Assembly: GCA_013397075.1 (NCBI GenBank)
Contig: VWZS01011031.1
Coordinates: forward strand, 1 to 64,000
DNA from: Rhabdornis inornatus
Lineage: Eukaryota; Chordata; Aves; Passeriformes; Rhabdornithidae
DNA length: 64,000 nucleotides
Reading direction: 5' to 3'
Numbering within the stretch: the first letter of the stretch is position 1; every line of letters starts with the position of its first letter. The notes under the pieces are model-generated. The model was given only the letters and a program-made list of their open reading frames with translations, had not been told where the DNA came from and searched no databases. Positions 12,201 to 23,220 of the stretch are shown in pieces. The translations under genes and the position numbers were made by a program.

Positions 12201-15200
12201 ATCAGAGTCCAGGGAGCAGGATGCCCTGGTTGAAGCTGTTCTTCGGCAGGTGCTCTCTCTCTCAAACTCAGATGGTTTTAAGCTTGTCGCTCTCTCTCAC
12301 TGGTGTAGATGGAGCCTGTGGCTTTTTTGGTTGCCAGCAGGGAGTGGCTGGGTTTGGGGTTTTCAAGGGTGTTGAGAGGATACCTCCCCAGCAGAGCCTC
12401 TGAGCACAGAGGTGTGTTGCTGTCAGGCAGGCTTTACTCACACAAGGAAGAGCATCTTCTTGGGTTATTGACAGTGCTCCTGCTGGGATGTTGCTAAGCT
12501 GTGTGCTGGGAGCATTAATCTCAGTATAGCAGACAGAGTGAGGGATGTCCCTCAGGAATGTGCTGTGGTCTTTGAATTGCTCTGGCCTCCTCAGGAAGGG
12601 GCTGTGGTGGAGGAGACCTTTATCTGCACATGCCGAAATAGTTTTGTAGAGGAGTTCCTAGTGCAAGGGGCCTTCCATATTCTTGCTCTTGATTTTTTTG
12701 TGTGCCTGAGGATGTGGTTCTCCTTTTTGTGGGCTGTATTTGGCTCCTGCTGCTTTTGCAGGTGAGGAGCAAGGAGGGTGATGTGAGCACACAGCTGGTG
12801 TGAACGCAGGAGCTGCCTTCCTGGCTCAAAGCAGGAACTCCTAGACATACTTTTGGGAGAACTCCGGGGCTGTCAGCTTGCTGCACACCTTGATGCTAAT
12901 TAAATAAATCACGCTGGCTGGAAGACTCTGAAGTCAGGGTTGTGCTTAAGGTGCTGGGGAAAAAGTGTTCCACAGTAACACTTGGAGCTCTGAGCTGAGG
13001 ATATTGAGTCAAATCTTCAAAAACCAGAGCAGCTTTGCTTTCCTGGTGGTGCTGAAAGCATCCTTTGGACAGAGACAGGCCTGCTGGTTTACCTTTTCCT
13101 GCCCCCACCATGCAAAGCAATTTTTCTCCCTCTGCAAGGGTGCCACTTGTACCTATAAAGTTGCAACTCATCATCCTCCTCTTCCTCCTCCTCCTCCTTT
13201 GCCTTTCCCCTCAAAACACCTGCCCTGGCCAGGCCTCTTCCTTGCTGCTCTCTATGATGGAAAATAAACAGTATTCCCTGTCCCAAATGGCACAGAAAAT
13301 TCCTCCACGTGTGGAAATGTGGTTGGGTGTCTCTGTCCTGCAAAGCCCCATGCCAGCACCTCTCCCTGCTGGGCTGGGGTGGTTTGAACCAGGGCTCTAA
13401 GAGGTTTTTCAGAGTTCTCCGGAGAGGAGGTTGGTCATGGAATTGGCCCAGGACCAAAACGTTTGGGTATTGTCTACTTCCCAGTGTGAGGGCTGGCACA
13501 GGATAAAATGTAAGCACAATGCAGGGTGCTTTGTGCACAGGGGGAGCTTGGTGGGAGGATGACTTTAATCTCCCAAAACACAGCTTAAAAATAAGATTTT
13601 GTGACACATGCAGCTTTGCTTCAGACTGGCTGGGGTGTCTGTCAAGGCTCCAGGAAACCTTCTCTTCCTGCTGTGCAGGCTTACCAACGGGAGGCAGAGG
13701 TGATGCTGCAGAAGAGGCTGGATGAGGTCAGTGACGAGCTCCGCAAAACCCAGAGCAGCTACAAGAGCCTGTTGGCAGATGCAGAAAAGACCAAAGGGCA
13801 GCAGCAGAGCATTGCTGGTGAGGAACTGGGATCAGCATGGGGAGGGCTGTAGCGCAGACTGGAGACTTGGAGAGCTTGGAGGAGCCAGTTGAGGCAGGAC
13901 AGGTAGATCCAGGGATGAGTTAGGCTGCGTGGTGTTGGTATGAGCAAGACATGGGCTTGTCTGTTGTTCTATCCCTGGATATTACTCCAATGCCTGTCTC
14001 CTGTGCTGTCCTGCATCCCTGCCTGCCCTTTCTGTGCCTCCTCAAAGTATCCACGGCCAAAGCTTCTTTGGCTAAGATCCTGCATGGACAGAGTAGGGTG
14101 AGGAGTCTCCAGGTCTGTTTGCACCTGCCCTACTGTGTTTGTTACCCTTCTCTCCAACAGAACTGCAGGCCAAGCTGCTGAGCTCTGAGGCAGAGGTTAA
14201 AAGTAAGCTGCTGGAGTTGGACAGTATGAAAGAGAAACTGCAGGATGCCAGCTCAGAGAATACAAAGCTTCTGGAGAGGATCAAGTCTATTGAAGCTCTG
14301 CTGGAGGCAGGGCAGATGCAGGAGGCAGAAAAAGACAGAGACCTGCAGGTTGTGTGCTCGTTTAATTGGGGTGGGAGGAGGGGAGTGGGTGACACTGCTT
14401 ACACAATCCCTGATTTATCTTTGCTCTGGGATCCTCTCTGGGATGCCATAGAAAGGGCTGACCTGTATCACATGCCTGGGGCAGGTAATCAAAGTGCTTT
14501 CTCTCTTCCAGGCAGCCAATGAAGCAGAAATGAAGCAGCTGCAGTCAAGGTAGGTCCAGGTGCACATCTTGCAGTGGCATCTCCAGCTTGCTGTCCATGT
14601 GCGCCAGGCTTCCTCGAACACTGAGCCTGTGGCTGAGGGCTTCCTGCTTTCCAGGCAGGCTTGGGGCTGCCCAGCTGCAAAGTCAAGATCAATCCTAGCC
14701 AACAATGCTGCTTAAAATATTAATTAGCTCTGGTGCTGGCTCCATATAACAGCCAGTCCATTCAGAAGTAGAACTGAATTGCTGACAGGCACATGAAATC
14801 TGACCACTCCTACAGAACAGGAGGTTCTACTAGTGTTGGTGCTGGGTGTGGGATGTCGCTGGTCCAAGTCCCTGCTCAAGGCCAACCAGAGGAAGTTTTT
14901 TTTAGATGTTTCCAGGTATCTTCAAGGATGGAGATTCACCACCACTCTGAGTCCCTATTCCAGTGTTTGATAACCTCTTCCCCCACCCCCCAGCACAGAA
15001 AGATTTCCTGGCATTTAACTGGAGTTTCCTGTGTCATGAGTCCTGCCTGTTGTTCCATGTCCACGTGCTGGGCACCTCCAGGCTCTGCATGGGGGGAAGA
15101 TTTCTCATTGACAGCAAGCATCCAGCATCCCTCTAAAGGAGGGCAGCCATTGAGCTATTCTGAGACCCCAAGAGACTTGTGTAGTTCTTCTTAAGGACCT

Positions 15201-18200
15201 GAACCTTGGTTTGCTCAAACTGAGGGTCTGTTCAGGGCAGATGGGGGATCGGAGGGTGTGGAGGGAATCTGCAGCTTTCTGCTGTCTAGTTGGCAGCCCT
15301 GATTTACGGTTACTCAAGATAGTGGGATGATACTTTCAAAATGCAGAGCTTGGGCTCTCTCAGCCTAATGAGCCACGGATAGGAGCAATCCTAGTTGTGC
15401 AAGCTGGAATTCCTGGCCTTTGCATTAGGTTGCTTCTTCCTCTTTTTGTGTGTGTACTGCTGGCGAGTTACTTGATTGCTTTTTATTGCTGGTAAGGGGG
15501 TAGAAAACCAGATCCCATTCAAGTATTGCCATGGCTGTGGTTTTTAGTCCTCCCTCTTCCTCCTGCTGTGTGTAGATCCCAGAGCAGACCAGGATAGGAA
15601 GGGCTGTGGTCTCCGTCTCGGGAGTTTGCTGCCCGTGAGGGAGGTGTCTGCTCAGGCTCACTCCTGCATCCTGCCCTTCCAGACTCCAGGAGAAGACAAA
15701 CCAGCTCTCAGCCTTGGAAAGGGAGGCTACACAGCTGCGGGAGGCAGTGGAACAACAGAAGGTGAAAAACAACGTACGTGAGTGACAGACAACCCATCGT
15801 GGTCACCTGGCTGATGGCTCCAGGGTGTGGCCAGAGGGTCTTCCACCCCATGGAGGCCTGGAGGCATTAGCTCATCTGCCAGGAATACCCCTGGCAGGCT
15901 GTGCAGCTGAAGCTGGTGGACTGCCTGAGGTGACATGTTTGTCCGTTGTTCTCTTGGAAGGTTTAGGACCTGGTAAGCCAGAGAGATCCTACCCTGGTAG
16001 GGCCAAGGTAGTCTCTGAGAAAGCTCCTTCACACCTTCCTGCTCCTCTGTTCTTTATCCCTCTACTGCAAGGTGGTGTCATTTGTGTGGAGGCCACCTTG
16101 CATCCCTGCACTTGGCCTGTGTCCCTTGCAGGCATCCTGAGTGTGCTTCTGGAGCTCCTGCCCCATCCAGGGCACTGCCAGAGCAATGGGGTGTGTGGAA
16201 CCACTGGAAACACTGGGGAGAAAGGAATGCTGGTGGGCATGGGATGGAAGACTCCTGAGCAAACCCAATTCCCTAAGCAGAGGCTTTGAAATCCCCTGCA
16301 GTGCCAGCAATCAGCTTTGTGGCCCTTGGCACAGCATGTGGCTTATTGCCCTCTCTGTGTGGTCTCCACAGGACCTTCGGGAAAAGAACTGGAAGGCAAT
16401 GGAAGCGCTGACCACAGTGGAGAAGGCGTGTGAGGAAAAACTGCTTGCTGCTACAAAAGCAAAGGTGAGCCTGGCATTTTCCTGATGTTGGAAGGGAAAC
16501 ATTCAGCTTCCCCAAGCCACCAGAGAGGCCTGCCCTGGGTTGCCTGCCTGCTTAGGAGCAGTGCTGGCCCAACTCTTCTACAAGCTCCTCCAAAATCTTA
16601 ATCTTGAGGACAGTGGATCCCTAGTACTGGTCATGGTTGGGGAACCAGGGAGATGGTTGAACTGGAAGTGATGTTTTTGTGGTTCCCAGCATCAGCAGTT
16701 TTCTGTGTTGGCTGATTTCCCCAGCCCTGTAGGCACAGAAAAGCAGGACCAGTGTTGTCAGCCTGCCCAGCAGGTGCCCAAGACCTTTATCCATTGCAGT
16801 TTGTCCTTATTTCAGGAAGAGCTGGCCCAACAGCTGGACTCACTCCAGACGCGAACCAAGCAGACACTGCTCTCCACCCTCCCAGGAGTAACCATGTCCT
16901 CACAGCAGGTGGGGCAGGCTTCCTCAGACCCCCCCCAGAGCCTCCTCTACATGGGAAGGAGAGATGTCTAAGCATCCTCCTTCTTTCTTGTTCTCTTTTT
17001 TCCCAAACTCAGGATTATGACACGTGGCTACAGGAGTTTAAGGAGAAGACTGTGGGTGTGCTAAAGCAGCACATGATCACAACAGAGCCACCAGTAAGTG
17101 AAGTCTGGAAAGTGAAGGGGTTGAGGGTGTGCTAGAGGGTCACATGTTTCTTCTTCTCATCTCTCTCTCCTTCCCTTCCCCTTCCTTTTAGGATTTGACT
17201 CTTAAATTAAAAGAGGCAGAGGAAGCGCAAAGCACTTTACAAGCAGAATGTGAGCAGTACAGAACGATCCTTGCAGAGACAGTAAGTTCCTGCCCTTTTC
17301 ACTGTGTTGGCTGCCCTCTGGAAATCCCTCTGGAGAGGTCTCCTATCAGCCCAGGCTGTCCATGAGCCCAGGGTGGGCATCCCTTGGTGAGTTGGGGGGC
17401 TGCCCTGTGGTAGAGTATTTGTCAGTGAGACAGAGGAACAGGATAAAAGCGAGTTTCTAGAGCTCTTCAGCCTAATTGTTGGAAACCTTGCTGATAGGGA
17501 TGGGATGAGGCACAGCAAGAGCTCTGATGAATAGGGTGGTTGAGGCAGAAGAGGGATTAGGAGCCCCCAGCCTCACCTGATTCTGTCACCTGTTGTTTGG
17601 CCCAAATCCTTGGAGAGGCTTTGAGTATGCCAAGACTTCCAGTCCTTACACTGCTCAGCCTCATGGGGGCTGGAGGAGGTTTGGGCTCAGCTGAGGTTTT
17701 GCCCACAGGAAGGGATGCTGCGAAACCTGCAGAAGAGCGTGGAGGAGGAGGAGCAGGTGTGGAAGGCAAAGCTCACAGTGTCTGAAGAGGAGCTTCAAAA
17801 GGTGCGTGTTGGTGACACACCTGGGTTTGGTGCTCCTGGGACTGGACTTCCAGGAGAAGGGGATCTGTTTGCTATAAATGGTTTGGTGGCCCTCAGTGTT
17901 CCTGCCACTTGTGAACACCGAGACACAGGAACTTTCTTTTCTCCCCAAATCGACCCCTCCTGTCACCAAGCCAGCTGACAAAAAGCCCACCTCATGTAGA
18001 ATCTTTCCTCTTGAATGCAGAACTGAGATTGAGCTATATTCCATGGTCTGGCTGCTCCCCATCCATCATATGGGGTTTTGGAGTTAACTGGGACTGCAGG
18101 GAAGTGGGGAAAGCTGTTGTACAAGAGATATTTGATTTCTCAGCCCACTGCTTGCTCCTGCAGCACCAGCACTGCTGAGGGCTGGTGTAGGATTGCACAA

Positions 18201-21200
18201 GGTGAGGTGGCCGATGATGGTGTTTGTGATGGGAAGAACATCTGGTGCCTAGGGCAGCTCCCAGAGCAATCCTGCCTCTTGGTGGAGAGGAGGTGAATTC
18301 CTTCTTTCCAAAAACTTCAGCATCTGTAGAGTCGTCTTCAAAAACCAGCTTGGCTTTGAGTGTTTTTTCTGGTAGCTTGCGCTTTCTTAATAACGAAGTC
18401 CATGCCACCTCATTGGAAAATTGCTGCTTCCTAACCAAAAAGTGCTTTCAGCAGGAAGCTTGTGCTGAGTCTGGTGCCAGTTTCTCGTGTGTTGAAACCT
18501 GACTGCAGCCACCTGAAACGCTATGGGCAAGAACTGTTGCCTTGCTCCACCATTTATGGCCTCTGTGTGTTAGACTTGTTTTCCACTGGGAAGGAGAGCT
18601 CCTCTCTGGAGCTCTCCTTGGATGGGTACAGGATGAAGTGAAAAAGGTGGGAGTCAAACAGCAGCCAGTTTTTGATTGAGCCAGAGGTACTCAGTGTCCT
18701 TCTCTGATCCTTTCTGCTTCAGTCACACCTGCAGCTGAAATCCCTGGAAGGCATGGTGGAGAAGTTGAAAGCAGATCTGCAAAGCACAGATCAGGTGAGG
18801 TGTTTTGGGGAAGGGAGGTCTCTGCACGGGTGCCAGAGAGGCACATGCTGTGCTTGGGTTGGCCATCTCCTGACTTGGCTTGGGGAAGCCTTTAACCATA
18901 GGATGTTTGGGATGTTGGACCTCAATCAACCCACCCCCTCCTGCTTTCCTCTCTTTTAATGCAGCTAAAGGAATACACCTCTCTTCTGGAAGCACAACTG
19001 GAAAATCACTTGGAGACAGCCAGCTCTGAGCGCCAGAACTACACAAAAGAAGTTGGAGCTGTGAGTGTGGAGGCTGTTGCCTTCTTCACCTTCTTCTAAT
19101 CCTGCCCGCCCATGCAGGTTTTGAGGATTTGAGGAGTGCCCTGGGCATCTGGGAAGTGCCCCAGGGATCCACAGCTTTGCAAAGGAGGAGCATGCAGATG
19201 GAGATGGTTGCTCCAGTGTGGGTTTTAGACTCCTAAAGCCAAGAGTCATGAGCAAGGTAATGGGTCAGGGAGATCTCTATGGAGGTGGTGTCTGCAGGTC
19301 CTGGGTGGCCTGTGTGGTTTCTATGGCTTGGGTGAGACAGACCTGTCCCATGGCTGTCTCTGCTTGAGCAGGCATCAGCAGGCAGGTCAGCATGTAATGA
19401 CACCATGATCTCTTTGGGAAGATGTTGCATGATAAAAAAGCTTCCTTGGGCCAAAGAGTATAAAACCAAGTGCATAAAAGGAGTTGGTTTTTTTTTCCCT
19501 TTCTTTTCCTCCTTGGCAGTTGAGGCAGCTCTTGTCAGAGTCCCAGGAGCAGCTGGAGGCAGCAAAGACTGAAACGCAGAAGCAGAGCAAGGAGCTGGCC
19601 CTGGTAAGGAGGGACCCTGGGAGATGCCCTGCTGGGTCCTTGGGATTGGTTTGCAGAGCAGCTGTGGGGCCAGCACCCTTCCTTGTGGTTGAGGGACATC
19701 AGGAAGGCACAGCCATTGCATGGGCAAACCTGATGCTGCTGGGGACCACACATTCAGAGGCGATTACTGGGACCCAGGAGGATATTTTTGTTTGCCTGTC
19801 TTTCTTCCTGTGATGGGGGTGGGAAGGAAGGGAGAGCAGCAACGCTTGCTCAAGCTGGTGTGTAGCAGAAAAACCCAGCTGCCCCACCACTGGACACTTG
19901 TTACCACACTACCACCCTGGGGCAGGGGTTTGTGTGTCCATCCATCCATCCATCCATCCATCTCTGAGCAGGATGAGGTAGAAGCATTTGCACTGCACCC
20001 CTGGGAACTGTTAAGCCTCCAGCTGCCCAGGTGAGATACCACTGTCCTGCTCTGGAAGAAACTGAGGTTTGAAAACTTGGTTTTCCAAGCATTCCAGCTC
20101 ATGTGCAAGCCAAAAAGCTGGCAGGCTTTATCTGTAGGCCCCTGTGGGTTGTATGAAGGCTGCAGCACAGGGATATGTCACTGAGCCAGGCTTGCTGCTC
20201 ATCCCTCAGCTCAGGCAGCAGCTGAGTGAGGTGAAGAGCCATGTACAGGAGGGAGAAGAAGTGGGGTCACAAGCTGAGCCAAGTGAGCCTGCACCCCTCG
20301 AGGTTGGGGTGGTGAGACCACTCCTGGGGAGGCTCTGACCTGTAGCCATGTCACATGTCCTGTGTTACCATCTCTCACCACATGGAGAACTGCACACAGC
20401 TCTGCTCAGGGCTGTCACAGCTGTGTTGTGTCCCATCCTGTGTTTGGGGGGAGCCAGCCCAGCACCGCCCCCCCATTAACCATGTATGCTATTTCCATAG
20501 GGAATGTAGCCGTCGGCTTTCACCAGGCTGTTCCCCTTGGGAGACCTCTGTCCTGGCATCAGGCTGGCAAGCTTTGGGAGATGCAGGCAGGACATGCTGT
20601 GAGTCCTTGAGCCAGCACTGCCATGAGACAGTACCCTTTGGGGTTCAGAGTCTCCTCAGAGGAAGGGGACAACACCCTAACAAAGCTGTGCTGGGATCTC
20701 TTCCCAGCCAGGGAGAATTAGGATTACAGAGGCTTCATAAATCTTGCTGGAGCTGAGCTGAGGGCGTTAGCAGCAGCTGTTCCCTTCCAGGCTGACACCT
20801 CTCACCAGTGGCAGTGCTCTGTCTTTCTCCTTTAATCCTGTTAACTGTGGAGCCTTCTCCCAGTCACGGGGTCTTGCCAGGCACATCTTTCTCTATGGGA
20901 TGCCTCTCATCCCACATCCCAGCTGGAGCTGCCTGAGGAGCAAGCAAAATTGGGCAGTGCTAAGCCAGGCCCCAGGCTCACCATCAGCAAGCTCCCAGCA
21001 GAGGGGGGATGCTGGTACCTATTGCCCTTTGGTGCCATGGGGAAATCTTTTTATTTCTCCTGTCCAGCCCAGTTCTCTTGATGATGTCCCTGCTAGCTCA
21101 TTTCTTGAGTCTTATTAAAATTTTATTTTTGGGTGTTTTCCCGTCTTTTCAACATAGTTGAAAACCCAGCTGGAGCAGAACGAAATGCTGGCAGAGAAGG

Positions 21201-22712
21201 AGCAAATGCTGCGGCAAAAGCTGGCACGGGAGCTGGAGGAGGTGGGTGTGGGTGAGGAGGATACCAGGGTTTGCAAAGCCTTCCTGGATTCCTGGCTGCT
21301 AATAAAGCCCAAGAATTACTTTTAATTAATTTGAAGGCTTTTCCCCATCACTATCCACACCTCAGACATCACTGTGAGATGTTCCCTCCCACATCTGAAG
21401 GACCTTCTTACAGCAGCTGTGCTAAACTCATGTGGCATTACTGGCCCCTCAAATTCAGCTCTCCCAGTCCCCCCATGTCTTGTGCCGGCTTTTTCCTTTA
21501 AAGGGTTACAGGCCTTAGCTGGATTTCCTGCTGCTCCAAGTGAGAAATGCCATCTCAATGGTGGATGCTGGATCAGTACAAGCAATGTGTCTCTACCACC
21601 CAGCTCTTCAGCAGGACACACCCAGTGGGCACTCAGGGATTGCTGGAGCAGGATGTGGGGGAGATGCCAGCACCGTTGGCTTCTGTGCTTACTAAGTGTG
21701 TCCCTTTCCAGGCCCAGAGCTTAGCACGCAGCTTGCAGGCAGAGCTGGAAAAGCTGAGACTGGCTGAACATGCAGCAGCTTCAGACAAGGAGGAGGGCCA
21801 GCATCTCAAGGTGAGTTGGCTGTGCCATGACAGCAAAAGTCACATCTGAGCAAGATTACAGTCATGATTTATAATTTCTGAGGATTGGGGAGCAAGACCT
21901 ATGGTTACCCTGCAGGAGAGGGCTGAGAGTTCCACCATGGCTAAAGGACAGCAGGGCCACAGCCACTGCATCCCTGCAGGCCGAGATCAGTGTGATGTCC
22001 TGAGCAAACATTCACAGGCTGGGCTTTTCATACACTGGGAAGCCATCCAGTCCTAGCCCATGGCATCTCCAGGGAGCCAGAGAGAGCTTTGGGGGGTGGT
22101 TGTTGTCCCTGTTGAGGTGCGAACTGAGTGTTCCCCTGGCCTGTGGTTAGAGACAGCTTGATGCAGACCTGAGGTGGCCTGAGGTGTTTTGAAGGGCAGA
22201 AGGTCACCAGGTGGCAAAGGGAGGCTCAGGCAGGTGCCTTCTTTTGACTGCCATGTAGGAAATACTTGAAAAAGAAATTAACAAAGGACCTAGGCTAGGT
22301 AGCAACCAAACTACAGGAGCTACTGAAGGTTACCCAGGACCAACCGGCAAAAGAGAGAGAAATGGTGAAGTTGAAAGAACAGCTTCAGGAAACGGTACTG
22401 GTGGTGGCCATGTCCCTCCCCTTGAGGCTGGTGGAGACCCTGGGGCAGTGTGTGGCAGGCAGGGTCTTAATAGTGGAGGTAATGTGGTCCTTGCTGTCAG
22501 GAACCATTTGGGTGGCTTTTAGGAAACCCTGAGACCACATGGGATGGTGGTCAAGGTCCTCCCTGCCCCACAGGCAGGACCTGGCCCATCTGTGAAATGC
22601 TTTGGGCCTTGAGCTGCCATGAGAATAAGGGTGAGGCCTAGCTGAGTAACCCACTTCTTTTTTCATTCTCCAGGGGAAAGAGGACAGTTCAAAGGAAGGG
22701 ACTTCAGTTTGA
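5589..22712 (+). CDS. RRBP1: Ribosome-binding protein 1 (p180), 23 coding exons
   Basis: RRBP1 is an ER membrane protein with a short lumenal N-terminus, one membrane anchor and a long cytosolic tail that binds ribosomes, mRNA and microtubules. Seen here: MDVYDPQM start, hydrophobic anchor at residues 8-30 followed by STFSMKETSYEEAL, then three lysine-rich clusters (KKKKEKPVEKK, KEKRKKEKKVAKVEP, KKKASSKKKSEPG), the LYLPYKTLVSTV segment near residue 236, and a heptad-rich coiled coil from about residue 278. Exons 2-22 join cleanly in phase and give 941 codons, close to the repeat-less mammalian isoform. The mammalian tandem decapeptide repeats are absent. Exon 23 has a frame-breaking length, so the end is uncertain: the family frame stops at TGA 22710-22712 but is interrupted upstream, while the continuous frame stops at TAA 22739-22741 (about 1008 residues). 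The start is chosen for its perfect family match and its place just after an acceptor. Confidence 0.93.
6271..9122 (+). other. RRBP1: RRBP1 intron 2
   Basis: Intron 2 runs from GTAAGG at 6271 to CTCCCTAG at 9122. Apart from a long polypyrimidine tandem array at 6945-7045, I see no coding exon. In particular, no lysine-rich decapeptide repeat exon is hidden here in any plus-strand frame. Confidence 0.6.
6945..7045 (+). repeat. (TTCCTCCC)n polypyrimidine tandem array
   Basis: About 100 bases of near-perfect 8-bp units, roughly 12 copies, all C and T on the plus strand. The arginine/glycine/glutamate-rich minus-strand open frames over it are artefacts of the repeat. A homopurine-homopyrimidine mirror tract of this length can in principle adopt triplex (H-DNA) structure. 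It lies about 670 bases into RRBP1 intron 2 and copy number is likely polymorphic. Confidence 0.95.
10626..10795 (+). repeat. Degenerate C-rich minisatellite-like tract
   Basis: Inside the RRBP1 intron between 10483 and 10962, the sequence is a series of short imperfect units of the type CCCCTnAAAnnCCCC, about 12-16 bases each. Examples are the stretches around 10640, 10670, 10705 and 10740. Guanine is very scarce on this strand. It looks like an old minisatellite and has no coding value. Confidence 0.5.
13169..13198 (+). repeat. (TCC)n microsatellite
   Basis: A short run of TCC/TCT triplets lies in the RRBP1 intron upstream of the exon at 13679. The minus-strand poly-glutamate frame over it is an artefact. 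Confidence 0.75.
14850..15190 (-). mobile_element. CR1 LINE fragment, antisense
   Basis: The segment resembles the reverse complement of the avian CR1 3' region. It contains GGTCCAAGTCCCTGCTCAAGG near 14860, a TTCAAGGATGGAGATTC match near 14922, a degraded GTGTTTGATAACC segment, and then CTGTTGTTCCATGTCC...GGGCACCTCC near 15050-15078. These blocks occur in the order expected for CR1 read backwards. A further CTCTCAGCCTAATGAG block at about 15357 may be the continuation after an insertion. The copy is old and lies in the RRBP1 intron between 14549 and 15683. No coding remnant is claimed. Confidence 0.6.
19938..19962 (+). repeat. (CCAT)n microsatellite
   Basis: About six perfect TCCA units follow GTGTGTG in an RRBP1 intron. 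Confidence 0.9.
22259..22394 (+). CDS. RRBP1: RRBP1 exon 23 with frame-breaking length and ancestral-frame TAG
   Basis: Acceptor CATGTAG|GAAATA and donor AACG|GTACTG give 136 bases, one more than a multiple of three, whereas its neighbours are both phase 0. The first six codons (EILEKE) match the family. From TTA at 22278 the family match continues in another frame: LTKDLG, then TAG at 22296-22298, then VATKLQELLKVTQDQ and EMVKLKEQLQET to the donor. Mammalian RRBP1 has two lysines between EKE and LT; here there is only one A (22277). This is a net -5 relative to mammals, shifting the frame. In the continuous frame the exon stays open but encodes a Gly/Thr/Arg-rich sequence without heptads. 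It may be a real C-terminal change or an assembly error in the A-rich run. Confidence 0.8.
22674..22712 (+). CDS. RRBP1: RRBP1 last coding exon (exon 24)
   Basis: The acceptor is TTCTCCAG before 22674. In phase 0 the exon reads GKEDSSKEGTSV and stops at TGA 22710-22712, matching the conserved C-terminal tail (SSKEGTSV) of RRBP1. In the frame set by the 136-base exon 23, the same bases read GERGQFKGRDFSLMSL and on to TAA at 22739-22741. Conservation of the family tail at nucleotide level shows that it was the functional frame until recently. Confidence 0.85.
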   Translation, partial: GKEDSSKEGTSV

Positions 22713-23220
22713 TGAGTCTTCACCCTGGACCTTACAGTTAACGTACCAAAATGCCTTACGCATTCCTAAAAATAAAAATTTATGCTAAATTTACTGTAGA
22801 TAAAAGATACAAGCCATTAGTGACCCAAAACATAGTTTTGAAACTTAAAAGAAAACATGAAAAAAAAAAAAGAAAAAAAACAACCAAAAAACCAACCAGT
22901 AAACACTGCAGTTTGTAAGAAAATCTTCATACTGTTTTGTACAACTCTTCGTATCCTGAGAAGCTGCTGTGGCCATGCTGGGCACATGCTGGGGCTTCAC
23001 CCTCCTGTTCCAGCAGAACCCACCAATGTGTGAAAAGGGAAGACTGTGTTTGTACATCAACCAGTGCAATTATAATTATAATTTTTTTCTTTTTTTTCTT
23101 TCTTTTTTTGAGTGAAAGGAGTGTGAAAGTAAGACCCACCAAGGAACGATGCTGTCTTGGATGGGTGGCTCTTGGCACGTGTATTTCTGGGTGTTAATGC
23201 AATTAAAATGATGTAGTGAA
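22713..23220 (+). other. RRBP1: RRBP1 3' untranslated region
   Basis: Unique AT-rich sequence follows the stop. An early AATAAA is at about 22770 and an ATTAAA at 23202-23207, after which cleavage near 23220 is likely. Further AATAAA motifs at about 23808 and 24840 could serve longer forms. The UTR contains an A-rich block (about 22857-22895) and a T-rich block (about 23078-23110). Extent is inferred from signals only. Confidence 0.6.

Larger units (their letters stand above)
9123..21810 (+). other. RRBP1: RRBP1 exon map, exons 3 to 22 (coiled-coil region)
   Basis: Exons read from splice signals, frame continuity and family similarity: 9123-9271, 9472-9594, 10331-10483, 10962-11080, 11849-12002, 13679-13817, 14161-14348, 14512-14549, 15683-15773, 16372-16464, 16816-16908, 17013-17093, 17192-17281, 17709-17801, 18723-18794, 18965-19060, 19520-19603, 20210-20311, 21158-21241, 21712-21810. 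All phases agree and give 941 codons from the ATG to 21810. Landmarks: DTWHT|ATQKGDPVAVLKRQ across 9271/9472, LENGPNTQLARLQQENSILR in 10962-11080, REAVEQQKVKNN ending at 15773, EGMLRNLQKSVEEEEQVW in 17709-17801. Many exons are 72-102 bases and multiples of three, as expected for a repeated heptad gene. The donor of the 20210 exon is the least certain: GTG|GTGAGA at 20311 is preferred, GAG|GTTGGG at 20302 is possible. Introns show nothing coding. Confidence 0.87.

Noticed and set aside
20922..21016. Extra RRBP1 exon between 20311 and 21158
   Set aside because: An acceptor (CATCCCAG) and a GTACCT donor exist, but the encoded residues are Pro/Gly-rich, do not match the family, and the flanking exons already join in phase.
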